This document shows positions 40,196 through 50,431 of a stretch of 64,000 nt of DNA, one piece after another; position 1 is the stretch's first letter, and every line of letters starts with the position of its first letter. The stretch is from NCBI GenBank assembly GCA_023248635.1, contig JAHFED010000004.1:114488-178487 (forward strand). The letters run 5' to 3'. The notes under the pieces were generated by a model. That model was not told the DNA's origin. It was given only the letters and a program-made list of their open reading frames with translations, and made no database searches. A program made the translations under genes and the position numbers. The stretch comes from Myxococcales bacterium. GTDB taxonomy: Bacteria; Myxococcota; UBA727; VGSZ01.

Positions 40196-43100
40196 GTGCG
40201 GCTCCTGGCGATGCTCGGTTTCATGGCGGTGCTGGGAGGGACACCCGAGCGTCCCATCGCCTTTGATGCGGTCGACGACGTCGCTGCGCCCCCTCGCTAC
40301 GCGCAGTTGGGTGGGTCGGCGGCCGGCCTCTTTCTCAAGTTGGTGAACGAGCAGCTGCAGGGCCGCATCGATCCCCGCGCGGTGACCTTCGAAGCACCCG
40401 CCGGCGTGCTGCTCGAGGACGTCGTCCTGACGGCGCCGGGGGGCGCTCCGGTGGCCCGCGTCAGGAGGGCGCGGGTGGCCCTGTCGTTGACGGCGTTGCT
40501 CAGCGGCGAGATCGCCATCTCTCGGCTGGAGATCGACGAACCGCAGCTCATCCTCGAGATCAAAGACGGCAATTTGAACCTGCTCGAGGCGCTGAAACCG
40601 CGCAAGAAGCTCGACAAATCAAAGCCCGCTGAAGGCACCTTTCGCATCGACTCCATCGTCGTCACGGGCGGCGGCTTTCGCTTCAACGACGGCACCAACG
40701 TCACCCTCGTGTTCGACGACATCAACGCCCGGGCCAAGCTCGACGTCGACCTGGCTCGGGAGGTGGTGCTCGTCGACGTCACCGACGTCAAAGTCGCCTC
40801 GGGCAACGTGCGGCTGAGCGCCCTCGATGTACCCCTGCGCGACATCAGCGCCCGCGAGGTCAAGCTGCTCACCGACCGCCTGCAGATCACCGATGTCAAA
40901 GCGACGGGCCTCGGCGGACGCGGCGGAGCCGAAGCCCGCGTGACGGCCAGTGGGCACATCGACGTCAAGTCTCCCGGGCTCTTGGCCCTGAACGGCCACG
41001 TCGACGCCGCTGGTGGAGCGTGGCCCGATCGCCTCGACCCCCTGTCCTTTGGGACCCCCAGCGTCAACGTCGACGTCGACGTCGATGGCGTGTTCGCCGA
41101 TCCGACGGTCAGCGTGAACGGGTCTTTCGGCAAGGCCGAGCTCTACGGCTATGCGGTCGACAGCGGCGTGGCGAGAGTCGTCATCAACAAAAGCAAGGTG
41201 GTGATCAACGAAGGCACCATCGCCAAGGTGGGGCGCGGCAGCGTGCGGGCTTGGGGCGAGGTCGTGCTGCCCACCGACAAAGTGGCCAGCTCGCGCCTCG
41301 ATCTGCGCGTGCGCGTCGAAGGCGCGCCCCTGGCGACGGTGCTGGCGCCGGCCAAGCTCGACACGCCGCTGCGGGGGACGATGTCTGCGACGGCCAAGGT
41401 CACGGGGCTCGCGGGCAAAGACACCGAGATCCTCATCGACGGCGACCTTTCTGGCCGCAGCCTCGATCTCTACGAGCTCCACCTGCCTCCCGAGGTCGAC
41501 GGCGACGTCCGCGTGCTCGTGACACCGACCCGGGTGTCGCTGCAAAAGGCCACCGTCACCGATCCCCTGGGCGGCCTCGCAGTCAGCGTCGCCGGCGACA
41601 TCGATCTCAAAGGGGAGAGCCTCGGTCTCAGCCTCGACGTCGACGCCGAAGACGTGCAGCAGATCGTCAGCGCCATTCCCCAAGACATCGTCGCCCCCCG
41701 CGCGCGCTTCAAGGCCACCATCAAGGGTCCCTACAAAAACGTCGTCGTCGACGGCGACGCCGAGGTGCCAGCGGGGCGCGCCTACGGAGTGCCGGTCGAG
41801 CGCCTCTCGGCCCACGTGCGCGTCGCCGGCAAGGAGATCCGCGTCGAGCGCGGCACAGCCATCGCTGCCGGTGGCGCCTTTTCGCAGGCAGCGCCCTTGG
41901 TGTTTTCGACCGGGAAGAAGGGGGCGTTCAGCAGTGGCACCTTCCTCGTCGACAACGCCGACCTCGCCCGCATCACCGCCCCCGATGGCACGGCTCTTCC
42001 GTTGGCCGGCGTCATCGACGTCGAGGCCGTGTTGCGTGGACCCCTGGCCAACCCGCGGGTGCTGCTCAGGGCGTCTGGAGCCGGCGTCGTCGTCGCCGAC
42101 GAACAGCTGGGCTCCGTCACCACCGCCTTCGTGGCCGGCAAAGACGCTTTGACCTTCGACAGCCTGACCACGTCGTCGCCGCTGTTGCGGGCCCGAGCGA
42201 GCGGGCTGCGGCTCGACACCAGCACCCTGCGTCTCACCGGCGTCGTCGACGTCGCCGCCCTCGACCTCTCGGCCATCGAAAACGCCAAGTCCGCTGGGCT
42301 CAAGGGCTTTGGCCGCGGCGTCGTCGCCATCGACGGCGACGTGCGCGTGCCCGGTCTCAAGGCCGATCTCGTCGTCAAACAGCTCTCGCTCAAGGGCTTC
42401 ATGCTGGGCGACGGCGCAGTATCTGTTGGCGTGCACCCCGATCCCGCCGGCGGGCCCAAGGCGCTGGCCGTGTCGCTGTCGGGTTCGCTGGGCTGGGACC
42501 TCGGTGCCTACGATGTGCGCGCCAGCTACGCCCTCGCCCGCGACCTCGTCAACGCCGAGATCAACGCCACCGACGTCGACCTGGTGCAGTTGCGGCCCTT
42601 CCTGCCCAAAGACAGCATCGTCCCCTTCGTCGGCGTCGTGAATGGTCAGCTGGGCGCCAGCGGGCCCATCGATCGTCTCGACGCTGTCTTGAAGCTGCGC
42701 ATCCCCGATCTGGTGGCCGAGCTGCGCTCCAAAGGCGAGACCTTGCCCGGCAACAAGCTCGGGCTGCGGCCTTTCGGCGCCGTCTTCGCGGACGTTCATC
42801 TCGACGATGGCGTCGTCGACGGCCACCTCTGCGCCTTCCCCGATCGCCTCGCCCGCAGCGATGTGACCACGCCCTGCGAAGGGCCCCAACGCCTGTGGGC
42901 CGTGTTGGGCGGCAGCGTGCATCCGATCAGCGGAGATTTCTCGCTCTTCATCGACGCCTCGGCCGACCTCGAACGCATCGACGAGCTGGTGCCGGCGCTG
43001 GGCACGCGGGACATCGGTTTGTCGACGTGGGCGCGGGTGACCACCCGCCTCGAGCGGGCGGCGACGAGCACCGCGTCACCTTCCAGCGGCACGATCGCCT

Positions 43101-44761
43101 TGAACAGCAGTGCTGCAACGACGACCACGGTCTCGGCGCAAATCAAGGATCTGATCGTGCGCCCCCCGGGCGCTCCCGTGCTTCGCATCGCCCGGGCCTT
43201 CGCCCTCGACTACGCCGACGGCCGCGCCGTCATTGGCCACGAGCCCGCTCACTTCGTGACGGCGCGGGACGACTTCGACCTCGTGATCGCGGCTGGGTCT
43301 TCGGTCGGCGCCGATGACATCGACGTCTCCGTCGACGGCGACGTCGCCCTCTCGGTGCTCAAGCTGCTCACCAACGAAGTCGCCAATGCGGCTGGCACGG
43401 CCGCGACTCATTTGCAGGTGAAGGGTCGCTTCGATGACGGCGTGCGTGTGCTCGGCACCGTTCGCCCGCAGGTGGGGGGGCGCTTGACGCTGCGCTCGTT
43501 GGGCCAGGCGCTGGTGTTCGAGGAAGGCCAAATCGAAGTCTCCCCCGACGCCAACGACGCGCGGCAGATCCTCGTGTCCTTCGATGCTCCCTGCGGCGAG
43601 GGGCGCACGACGAAGCTCACCGGGACCTGCCCGCTGCAAGCGGCCTTCGGCGACGGTCGGGTGCGCCTGAGCGGCAACTTCGTCACCCGTACCTCGCGCA
43701 CCGAGGATCAGACGTGGTTGCAGCACTTCGACCTCGCGCTCGCGGGCTCCTCCATCGAGCTCAAGAACTCCCTGGGTCGGGCCGAGAGCTCCTTCGATTT
43801 GGCGCTCAGGGGTGATGCGCCGGCCCCAGAACTGAGCGGGCGTGTCGAGGTCAACGACGGCTTCTTCAAGAAGGACTTCCAGATTCGCAACTTCGTGCTG
43901 AGCGAGGCGCCGCAACGTCCGTCGACCCCCCTGTGGCAGACGCTGACCCCCATCGGTTTGGGAGGCTTGCTCTTCAACGTCGATGCTTCGATGCAAAACG
44001 TGCGCATCAAGGCCCGCATCAACGCCTTCTCCGTCGACGCCAGCCTGCGTGGTGAGCTCAAGCTTGCCCGATCGCTGAAGCTGCCGGCCATCGACGGCGC
44101 CGTCGAAGTCGAAGAAGGCACGGTGGACTTTCCCCGCGCTCGCTTCGACGTCGTCGAGATGCAGGTGCAGTTCCCCACCTCGGCCGAGGGCAAGATCAAC
44201 CCGCTCGTGCACCTCGCCGCACGCACCGAGCTCCAACCTGGTGCCGCCGGCAACGACGTCGAAGTCCCCATTGACCTCACCCTCGACGGCACCTTCGATC
44301 TCATGCAGCTCGATCTCGTGGCCACCGATCCCAACCGCCAGTGGAGCCGCACCGAGCTCTTTGCCTACATCCTGTTTGGCACCTTGCCCGCCCACGATGG
44401 GGGCCTGGTCGACGCGGGCGTCGACGTCGCGCGGCAGGCGGCCCTGCGTGAGCTGGCAGCGCCGGTCTCCGAAGAGCTCACCCAGTTGGCCGAAAAACAG
44501 CTCGGCCTCGACGTGAACATCGATGTCGTCTCGGGTTGGCAGCTGCAGCTCGGCCGACGTCTGGTGCTCGAAGGCGGTTTCTTCAACCAGACGACGACGA
44601 CGGATTCGGCGACATCGTCTTCGACCACCAACGGCACCGATGCGCTGCGCGTGCGCTTGCTCTTTTTCGACCACTTGCCCTTCGGGCGGTCGCTGTCGGC
44701 CGAAGGTCGCATCGGGGTCACGTCCGACCTCCGCCTCTCATTTCGTCTGTTCGAGCAATAG
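40196..44761 (+). CDS. tamB: TamB-like translocation and assembly protein
   Basis: I start at the GTG at 40196 (VRLLAMLGFMAVLGG), which yields a short N-terminal membrane segment; a TTG at 40160 would add 12 residues. The 1521-residue protein is a long repetitive beta-solenoid like AsmA/TamB proteins, with repeated acidic beta segments such as 'LDLRVRVEGAPLATVLAPAK' and 'GVIDVEAVLRGPLANPRVLL'. The C-terminal DUF490/TamB domain (about 1180-1521) holds 'VEEGTVDFPRARFDVVEMQV' and ends 'GITSDLRLSFRLFEQ'-like (SDLRLSFRLFEQ). TamB bridges the periplasm, moving lipids or outer-membrane proteins. It overlaps closely with the Omp85 gene next to it, matching the TamA-TamB pairing. Confidence 0.93.
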   Translation: MRLLAMLGFMAVLGGTPERPIAFDAVDDVAAPPRYAQLGGSAAGLFLKLVNEQLQGRIDPRAVTFEAPAGVLLEDVVLTAPGGAPVARVRRARVALSLTALLSGEIAISRLEIDEPQLILEIKDGNLNLLEALKPRKKLDKSKPAEGTFRIDSIVVTGGGFRFNDGTNVTLVFDDINARAKLDVDLAREVVLVDVTDVKVASGNVRLSALDVPLRDISAREVKLLTDRLQITDVKATGLGGRGGAEARVTASGHIDVKSPGLLALNGHVDAAGGAWPDRLDPLSFGTPSVNVDVDVDGVFADPTVSVNGSFGKAELYGYAVDSGVARVVINKSKVVINEGTIAKVGRGSVRAWGEVVLPTDKVASSRLDLRVRVEGAPLATVLAPAKLDTPLRGTMSATAKVTGLAGKDTEILIDGDLSGRSLDLYELHLPPEVDGDVRVLVTPTRVSLQKATVTDPLGGLAVSVAGDIDLKGESLGLSLDVDAEDVQQIVSAIPQDIVAPRARFKATIKGPYKNVVVDGDAEVPAGRAYGVPVERLSAHVRVAGKEIRVERGTAIAAGGAFSQAAPLVFSTGKKGAFSSGTFLVDNADLARITAPDGTALPLAGVIDVEAVLRGPLANPRVLLRASGAGVVVADEQLGSVTTAFVAGKDALTFDSLTTSSPLLRARASGLRLDTSTLRLTGVVDVAALDLSAIENAKSAGLKGFGRGVVAIDGDVRVPGLKADLVVKQLSLKGFMLGDGAVSVGVHPDPAGGPKALAVSLSGSLGWDLGAYDVRASYALARDLVNAEINATDVDLVQLRPFLPKDSIVPFVGVVNGQLGASGPIDRLDAVLKLRIPDLVAELRSKGETLPGNKLGLRPFGAVFADVHLDDGVVDGHLCAFPDRLARSDVTTPCEGPQRLWAVLGGSVHPISGDFSLFIDASADLERIDELVPALGTRDIGLSTWARVTTRLERAATSTASPSSGTIALNSSAATTTTVSAQIKDLIVRPPGAPVLRIARAFALDYADGRAVIGHEPAHFVTARDDFDLVIAAGSSVGADDIDVSVDGDVALSVLKLLTNEVANAAGTAATHLQVKGRFDDGVRVLGTVRPQVGGRLTLRSLGQALVFEEGQIEVSPDANDARQILVSFDAPCGEGRTTKLTGTCPLQAAFGDGRVRLSGNFVTRTSRTEDQTWLQHFDLALAGSSIELKNSLGRAESSFDLALRGDAPAPELSGRVEVNDGFFKKDFQIRNFVLSEAPQRPSTPLWQTLTPIGLGGLLFNVDASMQNVRIKARINAFSVDASLRGELKLARSLKLPAIDGAVEVEEGTVDFPRARFDVVEMQVQFPTSAEGKINPLVHLAARTELQPGAAGNDVEVPIDLTLDGTFDLMQLDLVATDPNRQWSRTELFAYILFGTLPAHDGGLVDAGVDVARQAALRELAAPVSEELTQLAEKQLGLDVNIDVVSGWQLQLGRRLVLEGGFFNQTTTTDSATSSSTTNGTDALRVRLLFFDHLPFGRSLSAEGRIGVTSDLRLSFRLFEQ

Positions 44762-44798
44762 AGAAATGCTGAACCTCACTGATTCTTCATTTCTTGAA

Positions 44799-47700
44799 AT
44801 GAGCACGTTGAAGGCCGCGCTGGTCTTGCCCCTGGCGCTGTTGCTGGGGGCCGCCGATCCGCTGGCGCTCGTGCCCCCCCCGCCGCCCGAGGGCGCCGCC
44901 GACGCGCCGACACCAGTCGCTGACGACCTGCCTGAGCCGGTTGTCGCGGTACCGGTGGTGGCCGAGCTGCGCCTCTCGCTCTCCAACCCCAACGAGGGCG
45001 AGCTCGAACGGCTCGAGGGCTATCTGCGCGACGTGCTGCTGCGCCCCGCCGATCGTCATGCCGTCGAAGAGGTCGTCACCCGTCTGGATCGTCTGCAGCG
45101 CTACAAGAAACCCATCTGCCGCCTCGAGCATATCGACGAGAACCGCTCGGTGATGGCCTGCACGCTGCGTCGCACCCGCGTGGTGCACCGAGTGGTGGTG
45201 GAGACGAAGGACGTCGTCAACCTCGACGGCGCCCACACCGGCCTGCCCCTCGCCATCTTGGAGAACGACCTCAAAAAGCGCGTGCTCTTGAGGCCTGGTG
45301 AGCCGCTGGACGACGAGAGCGGCGGTCGCACCCGCATCGCCAAACAGCGGGCTGGCATCGAGGATTTCCTCGAGCGCGAGGGCTACTACGGTGCCCAGGT
45401 TCGCATCGTCACCGAAGCCGTCGACGACGACAACGACGACAACGACGTCGACGTCATCATTCGCGTCCTCGGGGGCTCCTTCGTCAAGGTCCGACGGGTC
45501 AACCTGCTGAACTTCGGACCGCTCTCCCAACGGCGCCTCGAGGAGTCCTACGGAGCCATGTGCTTCAACGGCGAGGGCCTGCTCGATGGCTTTTTCGTCG
45601 GCAACATCAGCAGCTGCTTCAATCGTCGTCGTCTGCAGGCCACGACCGAACGCTTCGTCTCCGAGCTTCGTGAGCTCGGCTACCCCGAGGCCCGACTGCG
45701 CGTGACGCCGGTGTTCGTCGATCCGCGCGCTCGCGGCGCCGCTGCCGACGACGACGATTGCTTGTTGGGCCTCGACGACATCAAAGCGCTTTCGGCCGCG
45801 CACCTGCCGCTGCCGCCCCACTGCGTCGACCTCAACATCGAGGTGATTCCCGGCAAGAACGTCGTCACGCGCTTTCACCTGGAGGACTCCCACCAGCCTG
45901 CCATCGACGATCCATCCTTTGCCGCCGGGACCGCGCGTTTCTTCCGCGAGACTTTTCTCGAGCCCCTCTCGCGCTTCTGGCAAACGACCTTCGGCAACCC
46001 AACCGACGACGCCGCCGACACCGCCGTGGTCATCGATGATTTGGAGCAGCGCCTGAGCTTCGACGAAGCGGGTTCCGTCGACGAAACCGAGGCGCGGCTG
46101 TCTCTCGAGCGGGTCGAGGGCTACCTGGCCGAGCGTGGCTACTCTGCTCCCGAGGTCGGCCTTCTCTACCAGGAGTACGACGGTGGCGACGTCGCCGTCG
46201 ACTACACCATCCGCCCGGGTGAACCCACGCCGGTGGCCAGCGTGCGCATCGTGGGCAGCGTCGCCTTCTCCGAAGAAGAGATCCTCGATCAGGTCGAGTT
46301 GGCAGCAACGCCGCGCAACTTCACCTCGACAGGCTTCCTCGGCAAGAACGCCCTCGACGACGACGCCCTGCGCCTGCGCGACTTCTACGGCAGCCATGGC
46401 TTCCCCGAAGTCGACGTCAAAGTGCATGCCGAGCGGGATGATCGTGGCCGGGTGCTCGTGGTCTTCGTCGTCGAGGAAGGCGATCGTTTCGTCATCGAGC
46501 GCGTGGTGTTCGCCGGCGGTGATCCAGCCCTCAGCAAAGAAGTCCTCGCGGTGCTCGCCCACTGCCAACGCGACCTGCCACCGGGTGCTCGATCCGATGC
46601 GCCGGAGGTGGGCACGGATTGCAAAGGCAGCCCACTGCTGCCCGGCGAGATGGACGCCGACGCCCGCCGCGTCGAAGCAGTCTACGCGGCTCGGGGGTAT
46701 CCGCCCGTCGAGTCGCTGGTCGAGCTCGGTTTCGGCGGCGAGGGGCCCCTGGTGCGCGTCTCGGTTTTTCCCGTCGGCGCCGAGGGGGATGCGCGCAGCG
46801 ATCCCAAGCCCAACAACATCAAGCGCCTCAAGGTGGGGGAGATCTTCGTCGAGGGCAACCTCGAGACCCGTCGGGAGGTGTTGCTGCGCGAGATGGGGCT
46901 GGACGAGATCAAGCCGGGCGCCAAGCTCGATCCCCAGCAGGTGGCCAACGGCGTCTCGCGCTTGCGCCGCACGGGGCTGTTCTCGCGCGTCGATCTGGAG
47001 ATGCTCGGAGCCAAAGGCGGCGTCGACGACATCGCCCATGTGCGCGTCTCGGTCGAGGAAAGGCCGTCGTCGACGGTGGATCTTTCGATGGGTTTTTCGA
47101 CGCAGCAGCTCTTTTCGCTGCGGCTCGAGGGGCGCAACAAGAACATGCTCGGATCAATGTTCGACGGCTCGGCCTCGGCCGATCTCGGGCTCTTCATCGG
47201 TCGCTTTTCCCAAGTGCGCACCCAAGTCCGCTGGCCGCGCCTGCTGGGCACCGATCTGTCCCTCTCCCTCACGCCGGTGTTGCTGACCTACAGCGATCAG
47301 CCCGCCGGCATTTTTCTGCCCGTGCCGTCGACGAATGCCGGCCAGAAGCTCTCGTTGGCCTGGGAGCGACCCGATCACCGTCGGCGCCTGTTTCAGGCGG
47401 GTTCTGCCGTGTCCTTGGATTGGCGGGCCAGCAACGTTCATCCGCTGATCGACGATCGCCTCACCGTGGGGGCCGCCGTCGAGGCACGCGGTGACTGGCT
47501 CGACGTCGACGGCGACTACTACGCGCCGCTGTCCGCCGAGGCGTTCACCTCGGTCGACGGCCTGCTCGACCTCGTGGTGGGCAAGACCAAGGTGCTCGAT
47601 CAGAACGGCAGCAAGGTCATCGTGTACCGCCGCATCGAGCCAGTGCCGGTCATCGCGCTGACCCCGCGCATTGCCTATTCCAACATCGACAATCCCTTCG

Positions 47701-48353
47701 ATCCCAAAGGCGGCGTCGGCGCCGACCTCTTTCTGCGCACGGTGCCTTTCGCGCTGGCGCCCTACGGGGTGCTCGGTGGCCAGGCGCGCGGCTACATCTC
47801 CTTCTTCGACGATCGAATCACCTTCGCAGGCGGGCTCCGACTGCGCTGGGGCATCGTTGGCACCGCCAAAGAGTGCGGCGGCGAGCGCTGCGAATGGGCG
47901 TTGATGCAAAACGATCTGCTGCGCATCGATGGCGAGCGCACCGTGCGTGGCGTCGACGAAAACGTCATCGGCATCAGCAGCACCCTCTTCGACCAATCAC
48001 TGAAGCCCTCCCTGTTGGGAGGGCAGCCGCAAGTGGTGGTGCGCCCCGGGCTCTTTGGCGCCGTGGCAAACTTCGAGGTGCGCTTCTCGCTGATCCGCCA
48101 GCTCTTCGTCGGCGAGCTCAAGCCGGCGATCTTCACGGACATCGGGCTCAGCACGGATGACTTCAGCGGCTTCGACTTCAACGATCCCGATCACCTGCTG
48201 TCCGATCCCCGCTACGTCGTCTCCTTCGGCGCCGGCCTTCGCTATGTCTTGCCCGTCGGTCCCCTGGCCGTCGACGTCGCCTACGCGCCCTTTCACGAGT
48301 CAGCGGGCGCTGTGCCCGTGCGCGTCTCGGTCTTGTTGGGCTACATCTTCTGA
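44799..48353 (+). CDS. Omp85-family outer-membrane assembly protein with long POTRA region
   Basis: Two ATGs are possible: 44766, and 44799, which starts a signal peptide directly ('MSTLKAALVLPLALLLGAAD'); I use the second. Of 1184 residues, roughly 50-750 are POTRA-type repeats (marks: 'FVKVRRVNLLNFGPLSQRRL', 'VASVRIVGSVAFSEEEILDQ', 'GEIFVEGNLETRREVLLREM'), longer than the ~400 of BamA and ~250 of TamA. The 16-strand barrel covers about 755-1184 ('SMGFSTQQLFSLRLEGRNKN' and 'IAYSNIDNPFDPKGGVGADL') and ends in an aromatic 'LLGYIF', the usual C-terminal beta signal. It follows tamB and probably is its partner. Confidence 0.92.
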   Translation: MSTLKAALVLPLALLLGAADPLALVPPPPPEGAADAPTPVADDLPEPVVAVPVVAELRLSLSNPNEGELERLEGYLRDVLLRPADRHAVEEVVTRLDRLQRYKKPICRLEHIDENRSVMACTLRRTRVVHRVVVETKDVVNLDGAHTGLPLAILENDLKKRVLLRPGEPLDDESGGRTRIAKQRAGIEDFLEREGYYGAQVRIVTEAVDDDNDDNDVDVIIRVLGGSFVKVRRVNLLNFGPLSQRRLEESYGAMCFNGEGLLDGFFVGNISSCFNRRRLQATTERFVSELRELGYPEARLRVTPVFVDPRARGAAADDDDCLLGLDDIKALSAAHLPLPPHCVDLNIEVIPGKNVVTRFHLEDSHQPAIDDPSFAAGTARFFRETFLEPLSRFWQTTFGNPTDDAADTAVVIDDLEQRLSFDEAGSVDETEARLSLERVEGYLAERGYSAPEVGLLYQEYDGGDVAVDYTIRPGEPTPVASVRIVGSVAFSEEEILDQVELAATPRNFTSTGFLGKNALDDDALRLRDFYGSHGFPEVDVKVHAERDDRGRVLVVFVVEEGDRFVIERVVFAGGDPALSKEVLAVLAHCQRDLPPGARSDAPEVGTDCKGSPLLPGEMDADARRVEAVYAARGYPPVESLVELGFGGEGPLVRVSVFPVGAEGDARSDPKPNNIKRLKVGEIFVEGNLETRREVLLREMGLDEIKPGAKLDPQQVANGVSRLRRTGLFSRVDLEMLGAKGGVDDIAHVRVSVEERPSSTVDLSMGFSTQQLFSLRLEGRNKNMLGSMFDGSASADLGLFIGRFSQVRTQVRWPRLLGTDLSLSLTPVLLTYSDQPAGIFLPVPSTNAGQKLSLAWERPDHRRRLFQAGSAVSLDWRASNVHPLIDDRLTVGAAVEARGDWLDVDGDYYAPLSAEAFTSVDGLLDLVVGKTKVLDQNGSKVIVYRRIEPVPVIALTPRIAYSNIDNPFDPKGGVGADLFLRTVPFALAPYGVLGGQARGYISFFDDRITFAGGLRLRWGIVGTAKECGGERCEWALMQNDLLRIDGERTVRGVDENVIGISSTLFDQSLKPSLLGGQPQVVVRPGLFGAVANFEVRFSLIRQLFVGELKPAIFTDIGLSTDDFSGFDFNDPDHLLSDPRYVVSFGAGLRYVLPVGPLAVDVAYAPFHESAGAVPVRVSVLLGYIF

Positions 48354-48386
48354 CCGGCACCAGGCTGGGCGAAAGCAAGAACTCCG

Positions 48387-49340
48387 ATGGCAGACTCCGC
48401 AGTGACCGTGACCCGGCAGCTCTTCCTCGACGTCGAGGCCAGCGTGTTGCGCGTGGTGCGCGGCAACCCCGGTGCCGTGCGCATGGCGCTGGCCGCGGTC
48501 TTGGCCCGCGGACACCTGCTGCTCGAGGACGTGCCCGGGGTCGGCAAGACGACGCTGGCCCGTGCGCTGGCCCGCGTGCTGGGCGTCGGCTTCTCGCGCG
48601 TGCAGTTCACCGCCGACCTCTTGCCCTCGGACCTGATCGGCATTCCCATCCTCGATCCCCGCGAAGGGACGCTGCGCTTCAAGAAAGGACCGCTCTTCAC
48701 CAACGTCGTCCTCGCCGACGAGATCAACCGGGCCAGCCCCAAGACGCAATCGGCGCTGCTCGAGGCCATGGCCGACGCGTCCGTTTCCGTCGACGACGTC
48801 ACTCACGAGCTGCCGCGGCCCTTCCACGTGTTGGCGACGCAGAACCCCATCGAGCACCACGGTGCCTACCCCCTGCCTGAGAGCCAGCTCGATCGTTTCT
48901 TGGTGTGCTTGTCCCTCGGTTATCCGCCGGCCGGCGACGAGCGCGCCCTCCTCGTCGAGAACTCCACCGCCGAGCGGGGACTCGCAGATCTCAAGCCCCT
49001 GCTCGACAGCGCCCACTTGGCAGCAGCCCAAGCCCACGTCGCAGCGCTCACCCTCAATGACGTCGTCGCTGGCTATGTGCTCGCGCTGGTGCACGCGACC
49101 CGCAACCATCCCGACGTCGAGCTGCCGTGCTCGCCGCGTGGATCGCTGGCCTGGGCCAGCTTGTGTCGCGCCCGCGCTTTTCTCGACGGGCGCGCCTTCG
49201 TGGTCCCCGACGACGCCAAAGTCACCGCCCATGCCGTGTTGGCCCACCGCCTCGGCATCCGCGGTGCCGCGACCCAGTCCCGCCGCCGCGCCAACGCCGT
49301 CATCGACGAAATCCTGAGCGCTGTCCCCGTCCCGCGCTGA
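48387..49340 (+). CDS. MoxR-family AAA+ ATPase
   Basis: This 317-residue cytoplasmic ATPase has Walker A 'DVPGVGKTTLARAL' (about residues 48-61), Walker B 'NVVLADEINRASPKTQSALL' (from about 110) and sensor 1 'VLATQNPIEHHGAYPLPESQ', the hallmark of MoxR. The C-terminal lid contains 'ELPCSPRGSLAWASLCRARA'. MoxR proteins act as chaperones that activate partner proteins, often with DUF58 and vWA proteins; these are not found beside it here. It begins 33 bases after the Omp85 gene and 14 bases before the hydrolase, so it may link to envelope assembly. Confidence 0.94.
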   Translation: MADSAVTVTRQLFLDVEASVLRVVRGNPGAVRMALAAVLARGHLLLEDVPGVGKTTLARALARVLGVGFSRVQFTADLLPSDLIGIPILDPREGTLRFKKGPLFTNVVLADEINRASPKTQSALLEAMADASVSVDDVTHELPRPFHVLATQNPIEHHGAYPLPESQLDRFLVCLSLGYPPAGDERALLVENSTAERGLADLKPLLDSAHLAAAQAHVAALTLNDVVAGYVLALVHATRNHPDVELPCSPRGSLAWASLCRARAFLDGRAFVVPDDAKVTAHAVLAHRLGIRGAATQSRRRANAVIDEILSAVPVPR

Positions 49341-49354
49341 GGTAGGGTCGAGCC

Positions 49355-50431
49355 ATGTTGCTCCGCGCCTGGAACGCCCTGCTGCGACACCGCTACCACA
49401 CGCCCTCGGGAGCCGATGAGCTCCACCGGGTGCGTTGCGCCGACGGCGTCGTCGTCGTCGTGAAACGATTTCGCCCGGCAGCCCGGAACGGGCGGGGCAT
49501 GCCCCTCATTTGCATCCCGGGTCTTGGGGCCGACTCGTCCAACTTCGATGCCCCCGCACCCCACGGCTTGGCCCGGGCCTTCGCCGACGCCGGCCACGAT
49601 GTCTTCGTCGTCGATCTGCGCGGCACCGGGCTCTCGCGCCTGGGCTTTTCGCGCTGGATGTCGGTGTGCTTCGACGACTTCGTCGGCCTCGATCTGCCGG
49701 CGGTGATCGAGCACGTGTGCGCGACGACGGATCGCCCGCAGGTCACCCTGGTCGGCCACTCCATGGGCGGGCTCGCGGCCTACGCCGTGCTCGGCGGCGC
49801 CGGCGTGGCGGGTCGCGTCGGCGGCGTCATTTCGCTGTGCAGCCCCTTGGGATTTCCGCGGGGGCTCGACGTCGGCGCGCTCGTGCGGCCCCTCTTGCTG
49901 CCCTTGTCCGCTGTGGTCCCGGGACTCTTCGGCGGCACCCTGGCGCGCTTGGCGACGCCCCTCTTCTTGCGGGCCGGCGGCGGGGCCTGGGTCGAGCGTT
50001 CGCTCATCGTCGAAAACGTCGACCCCAAGATGGCGCGCCGGTTGATGTACCGCGCGATGCAGGACGTTCCCCGCGGGCTCCTGCACCAGTTTCAGGATTG
50101 GCTCGAGCACGACGTCGTTCGCAGCAAAGACCGAGCGATCGATTATCGCGCGCGCCTGAACGGCTGCCGCACCCCGGTGCTCGTCGTCGAAGCTCCGCGT
50201 GATGGGCTGGCCGATCCCCTCGCTGTCCGCCGCGCCCTCGCGTTGCTCCCCAAGAGTGAGCACTTCATCGCCGGCATCGAGGGAGGCTGCAGCGTCGACT
50301 ACGGCCACGTCGACGTCGTCTTCGGCAAGAACGCCCCGAGCGATGTCTACCCGCGCTTGATCGACTGGCTCCAGGCCCAGCCGGCTGCACGCAGGCTCGT
50401 GGTCGCCGACCGGAAGGCCAGAGCAGCGTGA
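49355..50431 (+). CDS. Alpha/beta hydrolase
   Basis: This 358-residue protein has oxyanion loop 'PLICIPGLGADSSNFDAP' (about residues 50-67), nucleophile elbow 'TLVGHSMGGLAAYAVL' with the Ser in G-H-S-M-G, an acid in 'VVEAPRDGLADPLAV' and a His candidate in 'DYGHVDVVFG'. The 'FVVDLRGTGLSR' segment is typical of hydrolases on acyl substrates. No signal peptide is seen. It lies between MoxR and RapZ; its stop overlaps the GTG start of rapZ (GTGA). It may be a polyhydroxyalkanoate-type or lipid esterase; substrate unknown. Confidence 0.88.
   Translation: MLLRAWNALLRHRYHTPSGADELHRVRCADGVVVVVKRFRPAARNGRGMPLICIPGLGADSSNFDAPAPHGLARAFADAGHDVFVVDLRGTGLSRLGFSRWMSVCFDDFVGLDLPAVIEHVCATTDRPQVTLVGHSMGGLAAYAVLGGAGVAGRVGGVISLCSPLGFPRGLDVGALVRPLLLPLSAVVPGLFGGTLARLATPLFLRAGGGAWVERSLIVENVDPKMARRLMYRAMQDVPRGLLHQFQDWLEHDVVRSKDRAIDYRARLNGCRTPVLVVEAPRDGLADPLAVRRALALLPKSEHFIAGIEGGCSVDYGHVDVVFGKNAPSDVYPRLIDWLQAQPAARRLVVADRKARAA

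Noticed and set aside
40619..42922. Long reverse open frame (767 codons) inside tamB
   Set aside because: Composition is Gly/Asp/His biased as expected for the complement of a GC-rich beta-solenoid gene; no start signal or motif.
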